Source: Magnetococcus sp. PR-3
GTDB taxonomy: Bacteria > Pseudomonadota > Magnetococcia > Magnetococcales > Magnetococcaceae
NCBI RefSeq assembly: GCF_036689865.1
Contig: NZ_JBAHUQ010000021.1
Span: forward strand, 45,327-109,326
DNA: 64,000 bases
Direction of reading: 5' to 3'
Of the stretch, positions 40,664-51,183 are shown piece after piece. A program made the position numbers and the translations under genes. The notes under the pieces were generated by a model, which saw nothing but the letters and a program-made list of their open reading frames with translations, was not told where the DNA came from and searched no databases. Each line of letters starts with the position of its first letter. Within the stretch, counting starts at the first letter, position 1.

Positions 40664-41719
40664 CTATTTAATAATGTTTTCACCAGCAAGTTGGAGCAGG
40701 CCAACGGGTACTACAATGCGATGTTTGCGGGTGTTGCGTAGATCAACCGCATAGCCAAACTTGGCGGGCCATTGAGGGGTGAGGTTGGTGATCGCTTCAC
40801 CATCCAGCAGCCGCTTGACCATTTTGGCCGCCTGTTTACCAATGCTGCTGTGTGAAGGGTAAATTACAGCACTGGCCCCCCACTGTTCCATCACATCCTG
40901 GCGGACTAAACCAATAAGAGGTTTGGTCGCATATTGGCTTACATGCTCAGCAAAGGGTTGACGAGCCCCCAATTGATCATTGGCTTTGATGAAGGCATCA
41001 ACCTGAGGGTCTAGGGATTTAATCATCGGGATGGCCGCATCGGCCATGCGTTGGTCTCCATCTTCACCCGTTATTAAGGGTACAGCTTGGAAAAGAATAT
41101 TTATATCTTGGAACTCTGGATCACTTTTGATCAGTTCCTGTAACCAGCGGTTGTAGCTGTGGGATTGTGGCATATCTGCATAAATTAACCCAAAGGTTCG
41201 GGCTTTTGGCATAAGTTGGCGTACAAAGCGTAGCCGGGCTTTTACCGGAACAGGGTAACAAACACCGGTAAAGTTAGCTTTAGGTGGGTATATAAAACTA
41301 TCAATAACACCAATACCTACCGGGTCGGTAGGGGAGGCAAAGACAACGGGTATATCTTGCCCTAACAGGACCTGTTTGGCGGCAATGGTGGCAACGGTAC
41401 CACCCGTATAGATGACATCATAACGGCTAGGTTGAGACTGTTTGAGTAGCTTAACCCCACGCTCTACATCATTGCTGGCAGAGTGGATGGTGACATGGAG
41501 GTTTTGGCCTTTTCGGTAACCGTAACTGGCCAGAGATTGTAGCAGTGCCTCACGGGCTTCTTGATAAGGACTACCGAGTTGAGATTCCAATATGAACAGG
41601 CGAAATGGGGGTTGAGCCGTGGCTGATGTGGGGAGCAGCAAAAGGCCAACCATCAGCGTGGCATATAACGAAATATATATGCCCAAACGGTACGCTTTAT
41701 TCATCCATTTCATAAGCAC
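40664..41719 (-). CDS. ABC-type solute-binding protein (ABC_sub_bind family), kinase-linked
   Basis: 351 residues. Signal peptide ([18 protein letters not shown]). Type I periplasmic-binding fold of the PF04392/COG2984 kind: [59 protein letters not shown], then [20 protein letters not shown]. These bind small ligands such as amino acids or related compounds. No permease or ATPase gene is adjacent; instead the hybrid kinase follows 11 bases later, so it most likely acts as the ligand-binding sensor of that kinase. Confidence 0.88.
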   Translation of the reverse strand: MLMKWMNKAYRLGIYISLYATLMVGLLLLPTSATAQPPFRLFILESQLGSPYQEAREALLQSLASYGYRKGQNLHVTIHSASNDVERGVKLLKQSQPSRYDVIYTGGTVATIAAKQVLLGQDIPVVFASPTDPVGIGVIDSFIYPPKANFTGVCYPVPVKARLRFVRQLMPKARTFGLIYADMPQSHSYNRWLQELIKSDPEFQDINILFQAVPLITGEDGDQRMADAAIPMIKSLDPQVDAFIKANDQLGARQPFAEHVSQYATKPLIGLVRQDVMEQWGASAVIYPSHSSIGKQAAKMVKRLLDGEAITNLTPQWPAKFGYAVDLRNTRKHRIVVPVGLLQLAGENIIK

Positions 41720-41800
41720 CTACCAGGGTTAACTCCAGGCCCCCGCTTGGATAGCTCCACTTTAACTAAAATGCTGGTAGAGGTCTATCTTTGATCTAAG

Positions 41801-44800
41801 TTAGTCCGGCTTAACGCGGAATAGCAGTGCGTAAAGCACGGGTACCACCCCTAGGGTGAGCAAGGTCCCGACCCCCAAGCCAAAGGCCATGGCATTGGAC
41901 ATACCATAAAAGAGAGGGTCCCTGGCTAAAATGAGCGGCATCAACCCTAAAATGGTGGTAATGGTGGTCATGGTGATGGGGCGTAAACGCATGACAGAAG
42001 CATCGATAATGGCTGTGAAAGGGGATTTTCCCGCCTGTTGCTCAATATCGATACGGTCGATTAAGACAATGGCATTGTTAATGATGATCCCACCTAAAGA
42101 GTAGAGTCCCAGCGTGACCATGAAACCAAAGTAGGAACCTGTGGCTAACAGGCCCACCACCGCCCCAATTAAAGCCAAAGGGATGGTTAGAATAATAATG
42201 GTTGGGCGCCGGAACGAGTTAAACTGGCCAACCAGTAAAACCACGATTAACCCCAGTACAATGGGGACATTTGCCCCCAGAGCTTGTTGTGCATCCGCTG
42301 AGTCAGCAATGACACCATCATATTCAATACTATGGTTCACGGGCAGATCCTCTTTTAAAGCGTCAAGCTGTGGATCAACCCGTTTTTTTAGATCTTCTGC
42401 CGTCATGATCAGGCTTTTTGCTTCAACGGTGACGGTGCGGAACATATTCTCCCGTTGGATGAAGGCATACTGATTATAGGGCTCAAAATCTGCAATTTGG
42501 AATAAAGGTACGGTCATGCCGCGTGTGGAGGAGTAGACGTTCATTGAACGCATACGGTCCAGGTTAAAGCGCTCAGCATCAGAGGCCCGCATGATGATAG
42601 GGATAATGTCATCCTGCTCTCTAAACTGAGTGACCTCTATGCCATTGAGGTAGGACTGCATGGAGCGTGCAATATCATCACTGGTGATGCCTGCCCGTCG
42701 AGCTCGGTTTTGGTCAACTTTAACAAGTACTTTGGTGATGCGGTTTTGCCAGTCGTTTCGAACATCAATGGTACCTGGGATGGTGCGTAGATGTTCAGCT
42801 ATCTGTTGAGCTTTTTGATAGATTACATCGGCATCCGGCCCCTTAACCTGGATTTCTAACTTGCTGGAATCACTGGGGCCAAGGAACATGCGGCTGACGC
42901 GAATAAACATATCGGGAAACTGTGCACGAAAGCCTGTACGCAACTGGTTAAGTGTTGTTTCTACATGCTCTAGCTCATCAATATTAAAGACCATAAACCC
43001 CGTGTTCTCTGCGGGATCCCCCGGGGTGAGGGTGAGGACAAAACGTGGTCCGCCATAGCCGGTATAGCCGGTATAGCCGGTGATATAAGGAAACTGTTGC
43101 TTATCTTCCAGCCATGTAAAGATATCGCGCATACGGCGATCTGTTGTGCGGGCTGATGTTCCTGCGGGTAGCTCAACATAGGCCAAAATTTGGGCACGGT
43201 CAGAGTTGGGGAAAAACTGTTGGGGCACATAGCGCATTAACCAGCCCGACCCGACCAATAACGTAAACATAAGACCCATAAAGAGAATGCGGTTACTCAG
43301 GGCCCAATGGAGAAAGCGCGTATAGAGCGCAAAAGAGCGTCGGGCCCGTTGGGCTTTGCCCCCTTTTTGGCGGTGCGGGTCGATTTTAAGAAAGTAGTAG
43401 CAGAGGGTCGGGGTAAAGCCTAATGCCAGTACCCATGAGGTCAACAGCGCAATCATAATGACCAAGGAGATGGAGCGGGTATACTCCCCGGCAACATGGT
43501 CTGCCAACATTAACGGCAGAAAAACCAAGATCGTTGTCAGAGAAGAGATCAATAAAGGTACCGTTAACTCATCCCCAACCCCTTTTAAGGCGGCGTCGCG
43601 GTTTAAGCCATTTTCCAGTCGGCGTTTAAAATCTTCTGCAATAACAATCCCATTATCCACCAGTAACCCCAGTGAGATAATTAGGGTGGCCAAAGACATG
43701 CGCTCCAAAGAGAGCGACATCATATTCATAATGGCCAGCGTGGCCAGCATGACAAAGGGCACAATGGCGCCAACAATCAAGCCGGTACGAATGCCCAAAA
43801 ACAGCATAACTACGACCAATACAATGATCAGTGTTTGGATAACACTAGAGGAAACACCATGAATGGTGCTGGCGACTTGATCGGCTTGATAGGTGGCAAT
43901 GGCGAGATTAAAACCAATGGGGAGTGTTTGCTCCACCTGCTCAATAACTGTTTTTAGCCGGGGTGCATACTCCAACACGTTATAGCCCGTAAGCATGGAG
44001 ATGGCAAACATCACGGCGGGTTGGCCGTTGTGGTAAGAGGTCTGGTGTGGAGGGTCGAGAAAATCCCGCCGAATGGTCACGATATCAGAAAGCGGAATAA
44101 CCTCTTCGGTACCTGGTAAGGAGATCAGGGTCTCGCCAATTTCATCGATGGTTTCATAGTTACCGGTTGGCTCAATGATAAAACTCTTGCTGCCGGTATC
44201 AATCTCCCCTCCGGGCCGGATAATGTTTTGGCTCTGTAAAATGGTGATCAGTGTGTTTGGAGAAATACCAAGGCGGGCCATTTTGGCATTGGAAGCCTCA
44301 AGAAAGATACGTTCTTCTTGAACCCCTAAGATCTCAATTTTTTTTGTGCCTTCAACACTATAGAGCACATCACGAATATGTTTACTCATGTCATGCATGG
44401 CTGCCATGTCAAAACCATCGGCACTCAGGGCCAAGGTAACAACAGAAACACTGCCAAACTCATCATTTACCACAGAGGTTTGTGTGCCACTGGGTAATGA
44501 GCTTTGAGCGGCCCCGACTTTATTGCGTAGATCTTGCCATATGGGTTCCAGATCACTAAAACGGTCTTGAATTTCTACATGAATGATCGAGCGTCCCATG
44601 GTTGATGTTGAGCGGATCTCCTCAACCTGGGGGATGCTACGTATGCGCTCTTCGAGTTTACGGGTAATCAGCATCTCTACCCGGTCGGGGTTAAGACCAG
44701 GATAGCGGGTAACCACCAGTGCTTCACGAATGGTAATTTCTGGATCTTCACGGGCGGGCAGGGTGAAGTAGCTGGCGGCACCATAAGCCAGTAGTGCCAG

Positions 44801-44854
44801 CAGAATAATAAGCACCAAACGCCGATAACGGAAGGCAAGGCAGGTGAAGTTCAT
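41801..44854 (-). CDS. RND efflux pump inner-membrane permease
   Basis: 1017 residues, full length for the HAE1/AcrB-like superfamily. Membrane segment 1 after FRYRRLVLIILLALLAYGAA, the large periplasmic loop with REDPEITIREALVVTRYPG, segment 4 with the proton-relay Asp in LISLGLLVDNGIVIAEDFKR, and the second half repeating this layout. It exports drugs, detergents or metabolites by proton antiport together with the adaptor encoded 18 bases upstream and an outer-membrane TolC. A 9-base tandem repeat (43057-43083) encodes TGY repeats in ITGYTGYTGYGGPRF. Third gene of the MarR-adaptor-pump unit. Confidence 0.95.
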   Translation of the reverse strand: MNFTCLAFRYRRLVLIILLALLAYGAASYFTLPAREDPEITIREALVVTRYPGLNPDRVEMLITRKLEERIRSIPQVEEIRSTSTMGRSIIHVEIQDRFSDLEPIWQDLRNKVGAAQSSLPSGTQTSVVNDEFGSVSVVTLALSADGFDMAAMHDMSKHIRDVLYSVEGTKKIEILGVQEERIFLEASNAKMARLGISPNTLITILQSQNIIRPGGEIDTGSKSFIIEPTGNYETIDEIGETLISLPGTEEVIPLSDIVTIRRDFLDPPHQTSYHNGQPAVMFAISMLTGYNVLEYAPRLKTVIEQVEQTLPIGFNLAIATYQADQVASTIHGVSSSVIQTLIIVLVVVMLFLGIRTGLIVGAIVPFVMLATLAIMNMMSLSLERMSLATLIISLGLLVDNGIVIAEDFKRRLENGLNRDAALKGVGDELTVPLLISSLTTILVFLPLMLADHVAGEYTRSISLVIMIALLTSWVLALGFTPTLCYYFLKIDPHRQKGGKAQRARRSFALYTRFLHWALSNRILFMGLMFTLLVGSGWLMRYVPQQFFPNSDRAQILAYVELPAGTSARTTDRRMRDIFTWLEDKQQFPYITGYTGYTGYGGPRFVLTLTPGDPAENTGFMVFNIDELEHVETTLNQLRTGFRAQFPDMFIRVSRMFLGPSDSSKLEIQVKGPDADVIYQKAQQIAEHLRTIPGTIDVRNDWQNRITKVLVKVDQNRARRAGITSDDIARSMQSYLNGIEVTQFREQDDIIPIIMRASDAERFNLDRMRSMNVYSSTRGMTVPLFQIADFEPYNQYAFIQRENMFRTVTVEAKSLIMTAEDLKKRVDPQLDALKEDLPVNHSIEYDGVIADSADAQQALGANVPIVLGLIVVLLVGQFNSFRRPTIIILTIPLALIGAVVGLLATGSYFGFMVTLGLYSLGGIIINNAIVLIDRIDIEQQAGKSPFTAIIDASVMRLRPITMTTITTILGLMPLILARDPLFYGMSNAMAFGLGVGTLLTLGVVPVLYALLFRVKPD

Positions 44855-44872
44855 GTCTGTTTTCTCCTGTGC

Positions 44873-45991
44873 TTAGTTAAAGCGTTTTGGGCCTTGCCCT
44901 AAGAGCGTTACCTTTTGACCCTCACTCAGGTAAGCCACACCGGCTGTGGCGATAATTTCACCACTGCTCAAGCCTTGGGAGATATAGACTTCATTGTTAA
45001 GTACACTTTCTGTCTGAACTTTGCGCTTGTTGACCGTTTGGCTTTTAGGGTTGTAAACAAAAACAAAGACCTGCTGTTTATGGCCTGCGAGTAGGGCGCT
45101 TGGTGGAACAAGCAGAACAGGGCCCGTATAGCCCGTTCGACCACGGCCTTTAAAGGTAAAATCGACCTCGGTGCTCATGCCTGAGCGCAGCCCTTTATGC
45201 TGCTCTTCAAGAAACAGAGTCACAGGGAAGGCGTTGGCTGTTTCTGCCCGGCTACCAATTTCTGAAATACGTGCGGTGCGTTTAAGATCGGGTAGAGCTG
45301 GAAAGGTCGCTTGAAAACCGCGAGTTTTATCCAGCTGGCCAATGAGGGTCTCAGGGACCATGACCGCAATTTCAAGCCCTTGCTTGCCTTCAATTTCAAA
45401 GCAAGGGGCGCTGGAGACAATGCGTTGAGAAGGCTCAACAAACCGTGCCGTAATCCGACCATCGTACGGGGCGCGAAGAACCGTATCCATCAGTGTTTTA
45501 TTGGCCAGATCAAGTTGGGCTTGAGCAATTTTTACAGCACTTAATGCGCTATCCAGTGAGGCTTTGGCATCATCAAAGGCGGCTTGGGCCACCCAGCCTT
45601 TTTTAAACAGGTTTGATTGCCGTTTAAAATGGTTCTTAGCTTCCGTTAGGGACGCTTGAGCTTCTTGTAGTTGCCCCTTAACAGCCTCTACATTAAGGCG
45701 GTAGCTCTTGGTGTCCAGCCGAGCCAGCTCCTGCCCCGCTTTGACGGAGTCTCCTAAGGTGACTTTTACGGCACTGACACGACCACTGATATCAAAACTC
45801 AATTTGGCGGTTTCTGCAGGTTTCATTAATCCAGAAATTCGTCTGACTTGGGCAAAGTCTCGTCCTTCAACCTTAATCCACGCAATGGGGCGGGGGGCCA
45901 GCTCTTTAACCTGTTTTTGCTCCTGACAGCCAAGCAAAACAGAGGAGAATAGGAGAATGCTGGATATAACAAATGGTCGTGGATTGATCAT
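44873..45991 (-). CDS. RND efflux periplasmic adaptor (membrane fusion lipoprotein)
   Basis: About 372 residues from the ATG at 45991 (GGAG 6 bases upstream). Lipobox VLLGC gives a lipid-anchored Cys22. MFP layout: SGRVSAVKVTLGDSVKAGQE (lipoyl half), a coiled-coil hairpin (about 105-165), lipoyl second half with DTVLRAPYDGRITARFVEP, beta-barrel, and membrane-proximal domain ending VTLLGQG. It joins the RND pump to an outer-membrane channel. 18 bases before the pump gene; no dedicated outer-membrane component in the operon. Confidence 0.93.
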   Translation of the reverse strand: MINPRPFVISSILLFSSVLLGCQEQKQVKELAPRPIAWIKVEGRDFAQVRRISGLMKPAETAKLSFDISGRVSAVKVTLGDSVKAGQELARLDTKSYRLNVEAVKGQLQEAQASLTEAKNHFKRQSNLFKKGWVAQAAFDDAKASLDSALSAVKIAQAQLDLANKTLMDTVLRAPYDGRITARFVEPSQRIVSSAPCFEIEGKQGLEIAVMVPETLIGQLDKTRGFQATFPALPDLKRTARISEIGSRAETANAFPVTLFLEEQHKGLRSGMSTEVDFTFKGRGRTGYTGPVLLVPPSALLAGHKQQVFVFVYNPKSQTVNKRKVQTESVLNNEVYISQGLSSGEIIATAGVAYLSEGQKVTLLGQGPKRFN

Positions 45992-46100
45992 GACCCGCTC
46001 CATTAGGCTAGCGTCAGAGTTTAAGCTCTGGGGGTTACAAGTTTGGATGCCACCACCCGCTTAGGGTTCACTATTGGTGATGGCGTATTTGGTTATACGG

Positions 46101-46541
46101 CTACTCTTCTAGTACATCACGGCAGCGCTGCAACATGCTTAATGCCTCTTCATAGCTCAGGGGGTAGACCGCTTGTCGTAACTTGCTTTCTACCTCATCA
46201 CAGATTGAGAAGGCTTGGGTTAACACCGCTTTGCCTTGTTCTGTCAGCTCTACTCGTAGAATACGTCCATGTTCTGGGTGGGGGTGACGGGCGATATAGC
46301 CTGCTTTCTCCAAGTTAACCAAAATACCTTGCATGGACTGCGGTGTCACAAAGGTATCTCTGGCAAGTTGAGCATTGGATAGTCCTGGAGAAAAATCCAA
46401 AAAGGCCAAAGCACCAAATTGCGGTACCGTTAAGCCTAGGGGGCGCAGTTGGCGATCAAGTTTTTTACGCAAAGCATGCTGTGCTTGCTTAAGGGTATAG
46501 TTTAAATAGCGATGTGGCGCATGCGGGTGTTCCTTATTCAT
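46101..46541 (-). CDS. MarR-family transcriptional regulator
   Basis: 146 residues. Winged helix: LTVPQFGALAFLDFSPGLSN, LARDTFVTPQSMQGILVNLE (recognition helix), wing KAGYIARHPHPEHGRILRVE, LTEQGKAVL. MarR proteins are ligand-responsive repressors of efflux genes. It is the first gene of the unit with the adaptor and RND pump (109 bases downstream), and a perfect palindrome lies 22 bases upstream of its ATG, so it probably represses itself and the pump. GAAGGGAAG precedes the ATG. Confidence 0.93.
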   Translation of the reverse strand: MNKEHPHAPHRYLNYTLKQAQHALRKKLDRQLRPLGLTVPQFGALAFLDFSPGLSNAQLARDTFVTPQSMQGILVNLEKAGYIARHPHPEHGRILRVELTEQGKAVLTQAFSICDEVESKLRQAVYPLSYEEALSMLQRCRDVLEE

Positions 46542-46563
46542 ACTGGCTTCCCTTCTTCTTGTT

Positions 46564-46590
46564 AGGACCCTGATAATATATCAGGGTCCT
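46564..46590. promoter_or_regulatory. Palindromic operator of the MarR efflux operon
   Basis: Perfect 12-bp arms AGGACCCTGATA (46564-46575) and TATCAGGGTCCT (46579-46590) around ATA, 22 bases upstream of the marR-type start codon. Size and location fit a MarR dimer site. Confidence 0.8.
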
Positions 46591-46675
46591 GATAAAGGAA
46601 ACATCTTTTTATGTTCAAGGGTGTTCCATCATGGTTGTGGGTGCTGAGATATTGGAAAAAAAGGGTATTTTCTCT

Positions 46676-49237
46676 TTATGTAGAGGAGATGTTGTCACGG
46701 ATAAAGGTGTTAAGAAAGGCTAGAATTTCCTGTTTTTTAATAGGTTTGGTGATATGGCCATTACACCCTGCATCAAGACTGTGCTCAATCGCTTCTGTAA
46801 AAGCATGTGCTGAGAGGGCAAAAATAGGGGTGGCTTCTCTGCCCTGTTCACGCTCCCAATCACGAATTTCACGGGTTGCAGTTAGCCCATCCATATTTGG
46901 CATTTGAATGTCCATAAAGATGAGATCAAAGGGGTTTTCACGCACTTGGTTAACCGCATCAATACCATCTAAGGCGACGCTGATAGCATGAGGGGTTTGT
47001 TTTAAGTAGGCCTTAATCAAGGTAATGTTATCTTGCGCATCTTCTACAAATAAAATTTTAAGCTTTTTAGACAGGTTTACGTCTACGGCTGGTTGGGTGC
47101 TCTGTTGTTGGGTAAGGTTATGTTTTTCTTTCGCTACTTCTAAGGGGATTTCAAAATGAAAATGGCTGCCTTCCCCTTCTTGACTTTCCACCCATATTTT
47201 TCCATGCATTTTTTCAATGATATGCTGACTGATGGAAAGCCCTAAGCCTGTCCCACCAAATTTACGCGTAATGCTGGAGTCTGCTTGGGTGAAAGGTTGA
47301 AAAATAGCCGCAATTTTCTCCTGAGGTATGCCAATGCCTGAATCGTGTACTGAAAAGCGAATGCTCTCTTTTCCTGAAAGGGTTGATTGAATAACAATCC
47401 GACCTTTGTCCGTAAATTTTAAGGCATTCCCCACAAGGTTAATAAGCACCTGTCGTAAACGGTCTGGATCACACCAAATGCAGCTGGGCACTGTATCGCC
47501 ATGCTTGAGAATAAGGGAAATTCCTTTTTCTTGGCATGCGGTCATAAAAATATGCTCAATTTCATGGAGTATTTTCTCCGGGTAGCCCGCACATTTACGA
47601 ATGTGCATCTCTCCCGCTTCAATTTTGCTCAGATCCAGGACATCATTAATCAGAGAGAGTAGCCCTTCCCCCGCGCTTTGAGCCACCTGTAGATAACGTT
47701 TGCGCTTAGGATCTTCTTCATCTTCAAGTAGCAGCTCACCCATACCAATGATCACATTCATTGGGGTGCGTATCTCATGGCTCATATTGGCCAAAAATTC
47801 GCTTTTTGAATGGTTGGCAATCTCAGCTTTTGTTCGGGCTTGGGAAAGTTCCTGTTGCCGGTCACGTAAGGCTATACCCATACTCAGAACACGAATCACT
47901 TGATCTAAAAATAGTCGCTCTTCTTTGGTTGGTTTAAAGCCTTGAGGCAAATAAAGATTAAGCAAGCCTCTAAGCTTTTGATTTAACAAAATGGGTAATA
48001 TTAAATGGCCGTGGTCTGCCATGCCTTCATAGTAGATGGTGTGGTTGTGGTCGATACCACTACTGTAAATGGGGCTCTCTTGTAAGGCGGCTTGACCACA
48101 GAGGCATTGGCCTAAATCGAGTTGTTGGCAGTGTGCCACGATATAGGGGTCTAATCTCCAGGATGCTGCCATTTTTAATGTTGTGGTACCCTCTTTCTCC
48201 TCTGTTAAAAAAACAGAGCCACGGGGTTCTTCTTTTAGCCACCTTAAATAGCCAAACAGTTGAGCCAAACTGGTTTCTAAAAATGAACTGTGGTCACTTT
48301 GTCCCAAAGCGATAATAAGGATTTTGCTAAGTACGCGAGACTCTTCAGCTTTTTGTTCTGCTTCTTCATTGGCCTGTTGCAAAGCTTGTTCAACGAGCCT
48401 TCTTTCTTCGATCTCCCGTCGGAGCTCATCTCGTGAAACCGTTGTTTTTTCAAGTTTGGCCAATGTTTCGTTAATTCCACGGCTCAGGATAGAAATCTCA
48501 GAATAACCTTCCGTGGGTAGTTCGCGCCCCCAAGGGTTAGGGGATGTCAGTAAGTTCTGAAAAAAATGGGTTAGTCTGGAGAGGGGTCGATTAAGTTTAA
48601 ATTCCATAATCGCCAAAGTAATAAGCACTGTGGCAATGAGAATCGCAGCTAATAGAATCAACGTTTGAGATAAATTTTCAGATAGCATCGTCAAACGACG
48701 CATCTCCATTGAAGCCAAGGCTTTAATTTGGCCCGAGAGTATATCCAGATGACGGTTATAATTACTCACAACAACTTGTAGTTCTGAAATTTTGGAAGGG
48801 TCCTTTTCGACACCTTCAACGTAAGCTGCAGAAATTGACAGAACTTTAACCAAAAAACTTCGATATTGAGTACGTATGGCAGACCATGTTTGGCGTAAAT
48901 CCTTACGTAAAGCCAAGCTTTCTGTAACCTTGGGCAGCCCCTTGTCGAGGTTGGTATCCATATAAATTAATAAACGGTTTACTTGGTTCGCATCTCTCGC
49001 TGCATCCAGCAGTAGGAGCTCGTTATTAAGAAGCATGCTTTGCATCGCAAGGTTCTCGGTGCTATTAACCAAATTTCGTATTTCGCTTATCTCTTCATGG
49101 ATATGTAATGCATGACTGGTCAAACGCCCCATTTCTTGAGACCATTTTTGATACATCTGATAGCTAAGGCCAGTCACAACCAGTACCGTCACCAGCAACA
49201 GGGTAAAGCTAAGGTGTAAAGCTCGGCGTATGGTCAT
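46676..49237 (-). CDS. Hybrid sensor histidine kinase (helical sensor-GAF-HisKA-HATPase-REC)
   Basis: 853 residues. Membrane segment 1 (about 9-27), an all-helical periplasmic region (about 30-190), segment 2 (about 192-211), HAMP-like linker and coiled coil, GAF domain (about 310-470, with [20 protein letters not shown]), HisKA with His in [16 protein letters not shown], HATPase ([29 protein letters not shown]) and receiver domain ([23 protein letters not shown]). Its ATG overlaps the stop of the upstream PstS-like gene by 4 bases, indicating tight co-translation. The same SBP-kinase pairing occurs at 37.8-41.7 kb. Confidence 0.94.
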   Translation of the reverse strand: MTIRRALHLSFTLLLVTVLVVTGLSYQMYQKWSQEMGRLTSHALHIHEEISEIRNLVNSTENLAMQSMLLNNELLLLDAARDANQVNRLLIYMDTNLDKGLPKVTESLALRKDLRQTWSAIRTQYRSFLVKVLSISAAYVEGVEKDPSKISELQVVVSNYNRHLDILSGQIKALASMEMRRLTMLSENLSQTLILLAAILIATVLITLAIMEFKLNRPLSRLTHFFQNLLTSPNPWGRELPTEGYSEISILSRGINETLAKLEKTTVSRDELRREIEERRLVEQALQQANEEAEQKAEESRVLSKILIIALGQSDHSSFLETSLAQLFGYLRWLKEEPRGSVFLTEEKEGTTTLKMAASWRLDPYIVAHCQQLDLGQCLCGQAALQESPIYSSGIDHNHTIYYEGMADHGHLILPILLNQKLRGLLNLYLPQGFKPTKEERLFLDQVIRVLSMGIALRDRQQELSQARTKAEIANHSKSEFLANMSHEIRTPMNVIIGMGELLLEDEEDPKRKRYLQVAQSAGEGLLSLINDVLDLSKIEAGEMHIRKCAGYPEKILHEIEHIFMTACQEKGISLILKHGDTVPSCIWCDPDRLRQVLINLVGNALKFTDKGRIVIQSTLSGKESIRFSVHDSGIGIPQEKIAAIFQPFTQADSSITRKFGGTGLGLSISQHIIEKMHGKIWVESQEGEGSHFHFEIPLEVAKEKHNLTQQQSTQPAVDVNLSKKLKILFVEDAQDNITLIKAYLKQTPHAISVALDGIDAVNQVRENPFDLIFMDIQMPNMDGLTATREIRDWEREQGREATPIFALSAHAFTEAIEHSLDAGCNGHITKPIKKQEILAFLNTFIRDNISST

Positions 49238-50079
49238 GGGAATGACCCCTTCGCGGGGGACTCTTCGGGCGCTGAGGTTAGAAAGGCATGTTCAAGAACC
49301 AATTTTCGCCGCTCTGGTGTTTGCATATAATTTAAAAAGCTTTGAGCTTTTTTTGAGGGTTCGCCCAGTGTAATTAAATTTAATTTGCGGCTGTAAGGGT
49401 AGGCGCCATTTTGAAGGTTATTAACAGAGGGTACGTGGTTATCAATGGTAAGCATGCGTATGTTAAGCCCTCTATCCATGGCAATAATTGCTGAACCTAT
49501 GGATACATAGCCAATGGCATAAGGGTCTGTACCAACAAGTACGAGCCCTTCCGTATTGGAGCCGACCTGGTAGGTATCTGAAGAGAGTTTTTGCAACCCC
49601 ATAAACGAATCGAATAATTTACGTGTGGAGCGCCCAGTACGTTTGGCAATTCTTTGAATCGTTCCTGCTTTTCCGCCGACCTCCTGCCAGTTTTGAATGT
49701 CTCCTTCAAAAATACGCTTAATTTGCTCTTTAGAGAGTTCATTGATCTCTTGAAATTTATTAATAATGACAACAATGGCATCATGTCCAATGGTCAATGT
49801 CTGTAGCCCAGCCTGACGTTCTTTGTCGGTCAGAGATCGTGAAACCATGCCAATATCTACATGACGGTTTAGGGTCTGCTGTACGCCAATAGAGGAGCCT
49901 CCTCCATAGACATGAATATTCATACTGTATTCTTCAGAGAACTGGCGTGCTGCGGCTTTTACAACGGGCAAAATAGTGCTAGACCCTGAAATACGCAGGG
50001 GTAAGGATTGTGAAAAAGCTGCTGTACACACGCAGAACGTGCTGAGACAGCATATGATGCGTAGCCATCTGAGATCCAT
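49234..50079 (-). CDS. PstS-like solute-binding protein linked to a hybrid kinase
   Basis: 281 residues. Signal peptide ([17 protein letters not shown]). PstS-like type II binding fold: [78 protein letters not shown]. The SGSST and GGGSS segments line the oxyanion pocket in phosphate-binding proteins. No pstCAB genes follow; the hybrid kinase overlaps its stop by 4 bases, so it probably senses phosphate or a similar anion for that kinase. Confidence 0.9.
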   Translation of the reverse strand: MDLRWLRIICCLSTFCVCTAAFSQSLPLRISGSSTILPVVKAAARQFSEEYSMNIHVYGGGSSIGVQQTLNRHVDIGMVSRSLTDKERQAGLQTLTIGHDAIVVIINKFQEINELSKEQIKRIFEGDIQNWQEVGGKAGTIQRIAKRTGRSTRKLFDSFMGLQKLSSDTYQVGSNTEGLVLVGTDPYAIGYVSIGSAIIAMDRGLNIRMLTIDNHVPSVNNLQNGAYPYSRKLNLITLGEPSKKAQSFLNYMQTPERRKLVLEHAFLTSAPEESPAKGSFP

Positions 50080-50286
50080 GCATACCCCATGAACTGTATA
50101 AAGGTGCCCTTTTTGTTAGATTTTTTAGTTTAACGTATCTGTAGGGTTGGGTGTATCTGATAATGCTCAAGAAAGTGTGTAATTTAGAGGATTTATTAAG
50201 GAGATAAGTCCGGCACATTTAAATAAGAAGAGAGGAGGGGAGATGAAAAGAAGATTTTCAGGGGAAGAACAGTACAATATAAGCAT

Positions 50287-50312
50287 GAAAAAAGCCGCCC
50301 TAAGGCGGCTTT
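50287..50312 (-). terminator. Rho-independent terminator of soxZ
   Basis: AAAAGCCGCC / GGCGGCTTTT with a CTAA loop; the T-run is on the minus strand, 24 bases beyond the soxZ stop. Confidence 0.92.
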
Positions 50313-50336
50313 TAACAGAACATCCAAACCTGATCG

Positions 50337-50672
50337 TTAAGCGACTTTCAGGTTGAATTTTCCAGTCCAGGACTCACCCTTATTATCGGTCCAGGTTACT
50401 TCAACAGGACCGGCTTTGGTTGCTTTCATTTTAAAAGCATAGAAGGGGTTCTTGGAAACGCCACCAGTCCAGTCAGCTGAAATGATTTTGTTGCCCAGGT
50501 ACGTTACTTCTACCTTAGCCACATGGTGCGCTGCTACCGTTTCACCAGTTGAGCGGTTCTTACGGAAACCAGATTCCATAGGGTGCTTGATCAAGGTTTT
50601 GATCTCTACAGTAGAGCCAGCTGCTACGGGCTTACGGGGACCACGAACCTTGGGTTTGCCGATCTTAGCCAT
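50337..50672 (-). CDS. soxZ: SoxZ, thiosulfate-carrier complex subunit
   Basis: 111 residues from the ATG at 50672 (GAGGA about 9 bases upstream; a GTG two codons upstream is possible). The SoxZ fold matches: EIKTLIKHPMESGFRKNRST, HHVAKVEVTYLGNKIISADW, NPFYAFKMKATKAGPVEVTW, TDNKGESWTG. SoxZ pairs with SoxY in the periplasm; it has no signal peptide and is exported piggyback with Tat-dependent SoxY, encoded just upstream. Followed by a terminator. Confidence 0.96.
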   Translation of the reverse strand: MAKIGKPKVRGPRKPVAAGSTVEIKTLIKHPMESGFRKNRSTGETVAAHHVAKVEVTYLGNKIISADWTGGVSKNPFYAFKMKATKAGPVEVTWTDNKGESWTGKFNLKVA

Positions 50673-50727
50673 GTTCACTCTTCCTCATCTAAACGTTGGC
50701 ACGTGTGTGTGGGGGGGCAGACAGGAA

Positions 50728-51183
50728 TTAACCTGCGCAACCGCCTTCAGCCACGTTGATCTTCTTAACAGCGGCATACAGCTTGCCGGTGTTGGACTTG
50801 GCAATAACCCGCAAAGGTGATGTCTTCGCCATTTTAATGCGGATTTCAAACTCGACCAGACCAACTTCTGGTTTGAAGTCAAAGGTACCAATGAAAGGGG
50901 CAGGGTTGTTATCAACAAAAATACCCACGGTCTCAATGTAGTTGCCAGGCTCCATAGCATGATCAACTTTAATCGGCACACGAACCAGGGATCCGTTTTC
51001 AGCAGTATCGGGCGAACCCAAAGTAACTTTACCTTCCATCACATCACTGCTGCCCATGTGCTCCTTAATGGAGGCCATGACATCACCAGCAGCCCAAGAG
51101 GCGCTAGGCATGGCAGAAACAGCAGCAGCACCCAGGCCAACAGCACCTGCGGTACGGAAGAAACCACGACGGCTTACGCCCAT
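50728..51183 (-). CDS. soxY: SoxY, sulfur-carrier protein of the Sox system
   Basis: About 151 residues from the ATG at 51183 (GAGGAGGG 5 bases upstream). Twin-arginine signal SRRGFFRTAGAVGLGAAAVS. Mature SoxY domain with MEGKVTLGSPDTAENGSLVR and NYIETVGIFVDNNPAPFIGT. The C-terminus ends EGGCAG: the swinging-arm Cys that carries the sulfur is present, but the usual GGCGG has become GGCAG. It works with SoxZ to hold thiosulfate or sulfane intermediates for SoxAX, SoxB and SoxCD, none of which is in this window. Confidence 0.95.
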   Translation of the reverse strand: MGVSRRGFFRTAGAVGLGAAAVSAMPSASWAAGDVMASIKEHMGSSDVMEGKVTLGSPDTAENGSLVRVPIKVDHAMEPGNYIETVGIFVDNNPAPFIGTFDFKPEVGLVEFEIRIKMAKTSPLRVIAKSNTGKLYAAVKKINVAEGGCAG

